Assembly: GCF_900113675.1 (NCBI RefSeq)
Contig: NZ_FOQE01000005.1
Coordinates: 1-64,000, forward strand
Direction of reading: 5' to 3'
Length of the DNA: 64,000 nucleotides
From: Pisciglobus halotolerans
GTDB lineage: Bacteria; Bacillota; Bacilli; Lactobacillales; Carnobacteriaceae
The notes beneath the pieces are model-generated. The model was not told where the DNA came from, did not search any database, and was given only the letters and a program-made list of their open reading frames with translations. This document shows, piece by piece, positions 9,008 through 16,315 of the stretch; within the stretch, counting starts at the first letter, position 1, and each line of letters opens with the position of its first letter. The translations under genes and the position numbers were made by a program.

Positions 9008-9048
9008 AGTATTTACCTCCGAATGCGAGCCGAAACCAAATACTATGG
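9004..9048 (-). promoter_or_regulatory. Hairpin enclosing the ribosome site and start codon of int
   Basis: CCATAGTATTT (9004-9014) and AAATACTATGG (9038-9048) form a perfect 11-bp inverted repeat with a 23-base spacer. On the mRNA the GGAGG lies in the loop and the ATG of int lies in the 3' arm. It sits between xis and int, so it could limit integrase translation or attenuate read-through. It also contains TGCGAGCCGAAAC (9024-9036), repeated in inverse orientation at 21607-21619. Confidence 0.6.
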
Positions 9049-9058
9049 CTTCATTATA

Positions 9059-9355
9059 TTAGCTCTGGTGAATTTTTGCTAGGTTTGCCAACCATTCGTC
9101 AATAGCGAGTTTGTCAAAACGAGTGGAGCCGCTAATTACGATTTTGGGTAATCCTTGCTTAATCCAACTATCTAGAGTGTTATTGGTAATTTGAAGATAG
9201 TTGCATGTTTGTTTTTTATTCATATAGCGCTGATTTTTTTCTGTTTGATTTCGTGTTTTTGTGATTTCATTTAAGATCAGTTCGTGTAATTGGGAACGAA
9301 TCTTTTCAAGCTGCTCATCGCTGAGCACAATTTCAACAGTGGGCATTTGTATCAC
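9059..9355 (-). CDS. Excisionase-like helix-turn-helix protein
   Basis: A 98-residue protein with a C-terminal excisionase/MerR-like DNA-binding unit: MNKKQTCNYLQITNNTLDSW, then IKQGLPKIVISGSTRF and a DKLAIDEWLA helix. The N-terminal half is a charged, probably coiled-coil helix. Such proteins act as Xis directionality factors or as DNA-binding regulators of integrative elements. Its place just upstream of int on the same strand favours Xis. Confidence 0.75.
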   Translation of the reverse strand: MIQMPTVEIVLSDEQLEKIRSQLHELILNEITKTRNQTEKNQRYMNKKQTCNYLQITNNTLDSWIKQGLPKIVISGSTRFDKLAIDEWLANLAKIHQS

Positions 9356-9428
9356 CTCTTGTGTATAATGTAGATGGCAAGTTTTTGGGCTTGCTACTTA
9401 TTTTGATGGTCTGTCACTTTTTTGCTTT

Positions 9429-10745
9429 TCATGGGGCTTGGGTGACAGGCTTCTTTTTGTTCCATTGCATATTCTTGATAGTAGTTTTAATGATTTTGTC
9501 TAAGGCTTTGTTCTTTTTAAATGTTCCAATTAATTCAAATTGATGTGATGCTTGCTTTACCAGAAAGTTGAATTTATTTTTTTGCGTTTTAATCGGTTTT
9601 GAAAGTGTGAAGTTGCCATTTTCAATTCCAACTAATAAATCAACACGACGGAAGAATTGCCCCAAATCCTCATTAAAATTCCTCTTAGCTGTAGCAAAAA
9701 ACTCAGTTGGATGCTTTGTACTTGTAATGATGATGGTTTTAGCGGATCCCATCTTGTTGTGATATCGTGCGCTAATTGGACTAATGGTATAAGGGTCTAA
9801 TAATTTTAACCAATCTGAAGCGGTCAAGCTATCTCCTCTAATGTCGTCTAGCAGAAGAATATCTTGTCCATTAAATTCATCAAACGCATTCCGTGAAGCG
9901 GTTAAACAATATGTCCAATTTGAGCCGCAATACTTTAAAGCAACAGATTGGTTAATTCTAATCATTTCTTTGCTTAATACCGTTTTCCCTGATCCTGACT
10001 CACCAAAGACAAAGATAACTGTTTTCTTGAATTTTCCGTCTTCGATATCAGCGATAGCACGATAGCTTTTACTTTCACCAGCCGACTCAAAGGCATCGTT
10101 GAATTTACGTTTATGAAGGGCGTAAGTTTTGTAATATTCATCAGTCAATAAAACCTGACTTTTTGTCAATTTACCAGCTAGAATTTCTGAAATTAGGAAG
10201 TCAACGTTTAAAACAGTCGCTTGTGCTTGTTTGGTAGCACGTCCTCGGTTCCATGTCTCCATTCGGCGATTGTATACACTGACATAATCTTCTCCTATAA
10301 CTGTTACTACTTGTTTTGGATGATACTGAAACTTTTCTTGATCTTTCGCGTGGACTAAATAGGCAAGTAAATTGTCATATCCATAACGTCCTGATTTTGC
10401 TTTTTCTACATACTGTGGTTCTACACCAGCAATAACAGCTAAACTATTTAAAGTATCTCCTTTAACGAATTTAACCAAGAGATGAACGTGTTGTTCTTTT
10501 GGTTCAATAACATTTTTCATTTGCTCTTGGCTCCATACAGAACGCTCATCTTTATCATGAATAATTCCGTATAGTTCGCTAACTTCATAACCTTTTTGAT
10601 CAAATCGTTCTTTTAGTTCTTCCAATAAGGGTTTGATATTACCATTTTCAGCTTCCGTAATAATTGAGTCTTCCCATTGAATCCAGAATTTCTTTTTTAA
10701 TTGCTGTACAATCATCACGCAAGTCAAAGTTGCTTGCTTTTTCAT
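9429..10745 (-). CDS. HUH-endonuclease/SF3-helicase replication initiator
   Basis: A 438-residue Rep. The N-terminal HUH nuclease domain shows HVHLLVKF (His86 and His88) and a candidate nicking tyrosine in AYLVHAKD (Tyr129). A superfamily 3 helicase domain follows: Walker A GESGSGKT (248-255), Walker B ILLLDDI (296-302) and motif C IIITSTKHP (about 338-346). This two-domain layout is the one shared by some rolling-circle bacterial plasmids and the Reps of CRESS-DNA viruses. In this element it probably replicates the excised circle and may also act as relaxase. The ATG has AAGGAAG about 13 bases upstream. The two hairpins upstream are its likely origin. Confidence 0.88.
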   Translation of the reverse strand: MKKQATLTCVMIVQQLKKKFWIQWEDSIITEAENGNIKPLLEELKERFDQKGYEVSELYGIIHDKDERSVWSQEQMKNVIEPKEQHVHLLVKFVKGDTLNSLAVIAGVEPQYVEKAKSGRYGYDNLLAYLVHAKDQEKFQYHPKQVVTVIGEDYVSVYNRRMETWNRGRATKQAQATVLNVDFLISEILAGKLTKSQVLLTDEYYKTYALHKRKFNDAFESAGESKSYRAIADIEDGKFKKTVIFVFGESGSGKTVLSKEMIRINQSVALKYCGSNWTYCLTASRNAFDEFNGQDILLLDDIRGDSLTASDWLKLLDPYTISPISARYHNKMGSAKTIIITSTKHPTEFFATAKRNFNEDLGQFFRRVDLLVGIENGNFTLSKPIKTQKNKFNFLVKQASHQFELIGTFKKNKALDKIIKTTIKNMQWNKKKPVTQAP

Positions 10746-10847
10746 ACGAATTGTTTCACTTCCTTATTATTCAGTTAATTATTCCATCACAAATTTGTTG
10801 AATTGTAACTGTACTTTTCACGGTTTTTCCTTGTCATTTCAAGTTTT

Positions 10848-10938
10848 ACGGCACATCGACAAGCCCTGTGCCGTACAGGCGTTTAATAGTTAAAAGTTAT
10901 AAACTGATAGGACTTTGCGATGCAAGCATCGCAAAGTC
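10848..10938. other. Candidate replication or transfer origin: two perfect hairpins
   Basis: In the 212-bp gap between rep and the translocase gene, ACGGCACA (10848-10855) pairs with TGTGCCGT (10867-10874) around an 11-base loop. GACTTTGCGATG (10911-10922) pairs perfectly with CATCGCAAAGTC (10927-10938) around CAAG. Neither is followed by a T run on either strand, so they are not ordinary terminators. HUH initiators nick at hairpin loops, so a double-strand origin or oriT is the best reading. Confidence 0.5.
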
Positions 10939-10957
10939 AAAAAGAAAGACGATAGTA

Positions 10958-12301
10958 TTAATCGAACCAAGGTGTTTCATAAAAATGAGGAGAATTTTCC
11001 CATTTGCGCCCACTACCGACGATACGTGCGATTCCTTGGCCTTTGCCATATGACCGTTTTGGAAAATCAGCAAAACCAGGCATCAAATAGCGACGTTCAT
11101 CACCACTATCAGCTGCACCGCCTAACATAACGACTGCATCAGAGCAATTAACACGAGCAAGTGAAGGAAGAAACCCTTCTTTTGTTGCAAATTGGCTGAC
11201 TGCGATTACATGAATTCCTGAACTACCACCAGTGGCAGTGAGTTTGTTAATAGCAGATTCCCAACGCTTCTTAAGATCCTTATTTAGCTCAAGTTCCGCG
11301 TTCAAGTTACCTAATTCATCAAATACAATTGCAATGTCCGGCATATCATCCATATCAAGATACTTGTCTTTTCCAACTTCATTGATTTTAGCGAGACGCT
11401 CTTTCATGACTGAAACCCAATATTCTGAACGCTTCACAATTTCTACTGCTTCAGATTGTCCGTTGAACTCTTTAACATAACGGTCTAACTTAGCAGAGTT
11501 GTATTCTACTATCCATCCTTGCTTTTTCATTAAAGGAATCATATATGAACCGACAAATACACTTTTTCCGCTTCTGGTTCGAGCGATACAGCTTAAATGA
11601 GGGGAAATGTCTGTATGCCATACTAAGTCCCTTGATAAACAGATGGCATGAACATCTGCGCAAACAAATTCATCCAGTCGATTAGAACCGTTAATATAAA
11701 TTCGCTGGGAAGTCAATGTATCTTCAATGTAAAAAAGCATATACACATCACCAGCGCTTAATTCAGAAGAACCTACAGCAAAACGTTTATACTTACCACT
11801 TAAAATCCCTGAAAGACGTTGTTCATATTTTTCACGATCCATTCGTTCAAAATTGCCGATATTTTCAATAGCAATGTAACCGTTGAAGCAATCATCATCA
11901 AGCCATACATATATCAAAGGCATTTCATCACCAAAACGTGTTGGATTGCTTAACTTTAAAACGTCGGTTACCTGTTTATCATTAAATAATCGCAGAATCT
12001 TCTTGGATAACTTCTTAGCTGAAGCTGACATTTTGGGGATTTCAAATGTAGATACCTGTTCACGCTGACTGTTAAAAATAATGGACAAAGCCAGCGACAC
12101 AAAACTAGTACATACAAACAACTTAATAAGTAAGTGGAAGAAACTAACTGTGGAAGTAAACAATTCAGTTGATGATATAAGATAACTGATAACAATAGCT
12201 AGCAGCAAAAAAACTAAAGAAATTCCACAAGCCATCAGAGCTATCTGATAGGCTTGCAGAATACTTGTTGAGCTACGGTTGATTCGGCGATACCTACGCA
12301 T
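10958..12301 (-). CDS. FtsK/SpoIIIE-like DNA translocase (coupling-protein-like)
   Basis: A 447-residue protein with two or three N-terminal membrane segments (about 14-75) and a C-terminal motor domain. Walker A is in ARTRSGKSVFV, Walker B in DIAIVFDELGNL, and a sensor block GIHVIAVSQFA follows. It resembles the FtsK-like coupling proteins of Tn916-type elements, which pump DNA at the membrane. I prefer the ATG at 12301, which overlaps the upstream gene's stop by 8 bp, over a GTG at 12364 with no ribosome site. Next to a HUH Rep and without secretion genes, it suggests a mobilizable element. Confidence 0.82.
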   Translation of the reverse strand: MRRYRRINRSSTSILQAYQIALMACGISLVFLLLAIVISYLISSTELFTSTVSFFHLLIKLFVCTSFVSLALSIIFNSQREQVSTFEIPKMSASAKKLSKKILRLFNDKQVTDVLKLSNPTRFGDEMPLIYVWLDDDCFNGYIAIENIGNFERMDREKYEQRLSGILSGKYKRFAVGSSELSAGDVYMLFYIEDTLTSQRIYINGSNRLDEFVCADVHAICLSRDLVWHTDISPHLSCIARTRSGKSVFVGSYMIPLMKKQGWIVEYNSAKLDRYVKEFNGQSEAVEIVKRSEYWVSVMKERLAKINEVGKDKYLDMDDMPDIAIVFDELGNLNAELELNKDLKKRWESAINKLTATGGSSGIHVIAVSQFATKEGFLPSLARVNCSDAVVMLGGAADSGDERRYLMPGFADFPKRSYGKGQGIARIVGSGRKWENSPHFYETPWFD

Positions 12302-12632
12302 TGCGTGGCACCACTTGAACACTATCAGCTGAATACCAACCACCACGAGCAGTTGCACCACCACGTACGTTTTTAAAAACTAAAACCATACCAAATTTGA
12401 CATCTACTTTGGTTTCAACTTTGATTGCATACTCAAGACTTTTTGTCGTATCTACAATAGAGTAACGATACTTACCGTCGACCTCTTCGATAGAACCTGT
12501 AGAAATAACTTTAAGTTCAGGAATAATTTCTGCGCGATATTCGTTTCCTGTTCTGGGACTAATCATTGGGACTTCCTTTGTGTCATGACCTAACACATCT
12601 TTCAGGCGAGGGTTCCAATTCGGTTGAGCCAT
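12294..12632 (-). CDS. Conserved small protein of the element backbone
   Basis: A 112-residue soluble protein, MAQPNWNPRLKDVLGHDTKE at its start, ending with a KFGMVLVFKNVRGGATARGG block and then WYSADSVQVV. I do not recognise a characterised function. Its size and place just upstream of an FtsK-like gene parallel the DUF961 proteins (Orf22/Orf23) of Tn916, but homology is not established. The ATG at 12632 follows GAGGTGAAGAAA; an earlier GTG at 12641 lies inside that ribosome site. It is translationally coupled to the translocase gene. Confidence 0.7.
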   Translation of the reverse strand: MAQPNWNPRLKDVLGHDTKEVPMISPRTGNEYRAEIIPELKVISTGSIEEVDGKYRYSIVDTTKSLEYAIKVETKVDVKFGMVLVFKNVRGGATARGGWYSADSVQVVPRNA

Positions 12633-12722
12633 TTTCTTCACCTCAATTCTTTTTAAAGACTTTAGTAATAATCATTTAAGCTGGTATAGTTTAGCGACAT
12701 CACCGGCATCGGTCATACAGAG

Positions 12723-12929
12723 TTACTTCATTGTTTTGAGTTGCGACCGATACGATTTGTCAATTAACTGTTCAATCTTGGATTTTAATTCTTTATTATT
12801 AGAATTAATGAGATTTAAAATTTGTAGATAGGTATCTAGATGAAGTACCATTGAATTTTTTAAAGATGGTTTTTCCCAAATTACCTCTAACTTCTCATTG
12901 ATAATCTTTTCGATTTGAGCATTTTTCAC
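12723..12929 (-). CDS. Small hypothetical protein
   Basis: A 68-residue charged, mostly helical protein with no recognisable domain. The GTG at 12929 has AGAAGGGAG eight bases upstream; an alternative GTG at 12938 overlaps that site. It is the first gene of the minus-strand backbone, divergent from the defence cargo, so an accessory or regulatory role in element maintenance is plausible but unproven. Confidence 0.5.
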   Translation of the reverse strand: MKNAQIEKIINEKLEVIWEKPSLKNSMVLHLDTYLQILNLINSNNKELKSKIEQLIDKSYRSQLKTMK

Positions 12930-13076
12930 CGTAATCACTCCCTTCTATTTTTCTGGCAGTTGATACATATCTTTTTGGTACAATACAAGTATATAGCATT
13001 TAAATGGAATTGTTCCGGAGTGAATTGTATAATAAAAAATGAAATAATCCGTTTTTTTAGGAAGGGTAGTTTGAAT

Positions 13077-14189
13077 ATGTATGAAAGCATCAAAAAATTT
13101 TTTTTTACGTCTGCGCAACGAAGAATTAAAAATCGGGTGGAACAGATAAATGAAAAAAGAAGAATACTAAGGCAATCAGGTAAAATGCAATATAAGAATC
13201 TTAAACTACTAAAGCCAACACATATTTATCCTAATAAGCCAAAACTGATAAAAGATATTTTAAATGGTGGGGGAGAGAATATAGGTCATTTTCTTTCGCC
13301 GTCTATCGCAACGGCAATTCTAGAAAATATAAAGCTGATACCAGAACGTCATACAAATTCAGCAGATAGTGAACTTCAGAAAAAAATGCGAATGGAAAAC
13401 CTTGAGTTTGTCAATATGTCAGAATTATATTGGGGGAATGATGAGTATCTTTTAAGCCAGGAAGGGCAGTTTTCTTTTTTCTTTTATCTCTTTAATGATT
13501 TACTTCAATCTCCTGATTATGGAGAAAAAATTGAACAATATTTAATTGATTACATTCCATTTGCTACACATAGCGCTTATGAAACAGGATTGAAAAAAAA
13601 TAAAGATTTAATCTACTATACAAATTATTCGTTTGATGAAAATGTGGATGTATTCGCAGAAGCTGTTTATTATTTTTGTAAAATTGGTTACTTAGAAGAG
13701 TTGATGGAAAAGTTCGTTGAATTAATTCATACCAAATTTGAATATGAGTCAAAAGATTCCGATGGGCGGTATATAAAAAAAGAAACAGACACTGGTTTCT
13801 CGGTGTTTGAAAAAATTTTTGATCAATTCGTTAAGGAGAATGTATTACCTTTAATAGAAGAGACAGACCAATCATCTTCTTTAGGGAAAAGAGTGCATGA
13901 TATTCTTGTCGCTGATTTACTTCATATGAATTCACGCTTGTTGTATTTGGATATGAGTATTAGTCCAGAAGCACATGATTATCATTTAACAATCGGAGAA
14001 GAGCACGAGATGGATGTAATGCAGAATTTAGTTGATGCAAGTGGCAAATATGTTGATGAGCTACACAATGTTCAAATTCAAATGTATGGTGATATTGAAT
14101 TTGAATATTTCAACAGCGAGGTCTTTTTATTGCGTCAGAGAGAAAAATATTTTTCAATGAAGCGGTTTAAGAGTTTAATGAGTGAGTAG
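13077..14189 (+). CDS. Unknown protein of the defence cargo
   Basis: A 370-residue soluble protein I cannot assign. It starts MYESIKKFFFTSAQRRIKNR, has a basic coiled-coil-like N-terminus (about 10-45), then a mostly helical acidic body rich in Phe, Tyr and Glu. I see no P-loop, HEPN, TIR or nuclease motif and no membrane segment. The ATG at 13077 has GGAAGGG ten bases upstream; a longer frame reaching back to 12915 lacks a ribosome site. It is 180 bp upstream of the type III methylase on the same strand. Confidence 0.75.
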   Translation: MYESIKKFFFTSAQRRIKNRVEQINEKRRILRQSGKMQYKNLKLLKPTHIYPNKPKLIKDILNGGGENIGHFLSPSIATAILENIKLIPERHTNSADSELQKKMRMENLEFVNMSELYWGNDEYLLSQEGQFSFFFYLFNDLLQSPDYGEKIEQYLIDYIPFATHSAYETGLKKNKDLIYYTNYSFDENVDVFAEAVYYFCKIGYLEELMEKFVELIHTKFEYESKDSDGRYIKKETDTGFSVFEKIFDQFVKENVLPLIEETDQSSSLGKRVHDILVADLLHMNSRLLYLDMSISPEAHDYHLTIGEEHEMDVMQNLVDASGKYVDELHNVQIQMYGDIEFEYFNSEVFLLRQREKYFSMKRFKSLMSE

Positions 14190-14369
14190 GAATAGAACAA
14201 GCTAATATAGAAGAATAGGATGAACAAGAATCCGTTGTAATGCGAGAGAAACTACAATAAGAGATTGCTGAAGAAAAAGGACATTCCCAAAATTAGGATT
14301 GCCATTCTCTTTGACCATTTTTACGGTATAATTCTTCTGAGTAGTAAATACAAGGTTCTGGAGGTAGTT

Positions 14370-16313
14370 ATGGAAACAAAGCTGAATCAAGAGATACGAA
14401 CTGTATTGGAAAAGTTCGACGATAAATATTTTATTGAGGGTATTGTTAACAAAAACAAAGTGATTCGTGACTTAGATAGTTACGATACTGATTTAGTAAA
14501 AGCACTATTACTAAACGATGAATTGAAAGAACGGTTCACGATGGAAATTGCTGATGCAACAGTTATAAAAGTGAATGATCTAATTGACGTATTTGAGCAG
14601 GATGAATACTGGCAAGATTCCTATACAAAATATTCTAAGAAAATCGGACTGACTATAAATGGAAAATTTTTGGATGAAACAAGTGAAGTTGTGTTGGATT
14701 TTCCGTACAAAGATACCGTTTTGAAAGCGAGTATGTCAAAGGAAGATACTGATCAAGATGATCTGAGACCAAATGAACCATTTTTGAATGAAGTTATCGC
14801 ACGAGAGGAAATTGATACTTTGTTATCAGAAAAAATTTTAGTGAGTGCGAAGAAATATACCAGTGAAGGTTCTAGCGAAGTAAGAGTGATTTCGGATGAA
14901 GACAACTTGATTTTGAAAGGAAATAATCTTCTTGGGCTATATTCAATTCGTGAACGTTTTACAAATAAGGTAAAGATGATTTACTTGGATGTTCCTTATT
15001 TCTTTAAAAAGAAAATAGCAGAAGATTCATTTAAGTATAATTCCAACTTTAGAATGTCCACATGGCTTGTATTTCTCAAAAATCGTATAGAGATTGCAAG
15101 AGAATTACTTTCTGAAGATGGTTCAATATGGATAAATATCAGCGATGATGGGATGCACTACTTAAAGGTGCTAGTTGATTCTGTTTTTGGTAGTGAATCG
15201 TTTGTAGGAACGATTCCTAGAAAAACAAGGGATGGAAAATCAGATGTTCCCTTTAATTTTTCTCAGGATTTTGACTGGTTGCTCGTCTATACAAAAGGGG
15301 TGGAATCTGACGCAATTGTTGGGAGAAAAATTGAACGAAAATATATCGTGACCGAAGATTTCCCAGATAGACCATGGCGTAGTGCTGATTTAACAAAACA
15401 GACTACTGCAAAAGAAAGGGAAAATTCAAATTTTACTATGGTTAATCCTAAAACCGGTAAAGAATATCCAGCTAATCCTAAACGCTCATGGGCCGTTACT
15501 AAAGATACTTTTCAAAGTTGGTATGACAAAGGTGGAATCGGATTCCCAGATGATTATGATTTTATGCGTGGTGAGAAACCGTTTAGGCGAGTCTTTAAAG
15601 ATGAAGATGATGCGAAAGACAAACCAACGGCTGTATATAGTGATTTATTATTGAAAGAATTTGTTACTACAGTTTTAACAAAAGCCAAAAATAAGAGTGG
15701 CAATGATGAAATTGATGCTTTATTTGGTAGAGATGAATTTGATTATGCTAAGCCTGAGGGCTTATTAAAAGCAATCATTGAAGTAGCAACTAAAGAAAAT
15801 GATTTCGTTCTAGACTTTTTTATGGGTTCAGCAACAACCCAAGCCGCCGCCATGAAGATGAATCGTCGTTTTATTGGTATTGAACAAATGGATTACATCA
15901 ATACTGTCTCAGTACCACGACTTCAAAAAGTTATTGAAGGTGAGCAAGGAGGAATTTCAAAAGAAGTAAATTGGCAAGGTGGAGGTTCATTTGTTTATGC
16001 TGAACTAATGGAGAAAAATACTGGATTCATCAAAGAGATAGTTAATGCAAAAAGCATGACAGAATTACAAGCTATCTTCAAACGAATGTTGGAAACTGCT
16101 GATTTTGATTTTCGTGTAGATTTGGAAGAAATTCAAAAGGATGAATTGTGGCAGCAAGCTATTGACGACCAAAAACGTCTTTTAATTAAGGTGATTGACA
16201 AGAACCAACTTTACTATAATTATTCAGAAATTGATGATAAAAACGTCCTAGATTTGATTTCTAGTAATGACTATAAGTTTAATAAAAACTTTTACAGGGA
16301 TCGAGGTGAATAA
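14370..16313 (+). CDS. mod: Type III restriction-modification methyltransferase subunit (Mod)
   Basis: A 647-residue beta-class adenine-N6 DNA methyltransferase. The catalytic motif IV region reads MIYLDVPYFFKK near 206-217, where DPPY is normal, so the first proline is valine. The AdoMet-binding motif I follows at the C-terminal side (LDFFMGSATT, about 488-497), with IGIEQMDYINT. Target recognition should lie between them. Mod alone gives protective hemimethylation; with Res it forms the restriction complex. The ATG follows GGAGG. res starts 3 bp after its stop. Confidence 0.92.
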   Translation: METKLNQEIRTVLEKFDDKYFIEGIVNKNKVIRDLDSYDTDLVKALLLNDELKERFTMEIADATVIKVNDLIDVFEQDEYWQDSYTKYSKKIGLTINGKFLDETSEVVLDFPYKDTVLKASMSKEDTDQDDLRPNEPFLNEVIAREEIDTLLSEKILVSAKKYTSEGSSEVRVISDEDNLILKGNNLLGLYSIRERFTNKVKMIYLDVPYFFKKKIAEDSFKYNSNFRMSTWLVFLKNRIEIARELLSEDGSIWINISDDGMHYLKVLVDSVFGSESFVGTIPRKTRDGKSDVPFNFSQDFDWLLVYTKGVESDAIVGRKIERKYIVTEDFPDRPWRSADLTKQTTAKERENSNFTMVNPKTGKEYPANPKRSWAVTKDTFQSWYDKGGIGFPDDYDFMRGEKPFRRVFKDEDDAKDKPTAVYSDLLLKEFVTTVLTKAKNKSGNDEIDALFGRDEFDYAKPEGLLKAIIEVATKENDFVLDFFMGSATTQAAAMKMNRRFIGIEQMDYINTVSVPRLQKVIEGEQGGISKEVNWQGGGSFVYAELMEKNTGFIKEIVNAKSMTELQAIFKRMLETADFDFRVDLEEIQKDELWQQAIDDQKRLLIKVIDKNQLYYNYSEIDDKNVLDLISSNDYKFNKNFYRDRGE

Positions 16314-16315
16314 AA

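Noticed and set aside
9361-10065. Plus-strand open frames opposite the Rep gene
   Set aside because: The minus-strand Rep has clear HUH and helicase motifs in order; the opposite frames encode unrelated, unsupported peptides.
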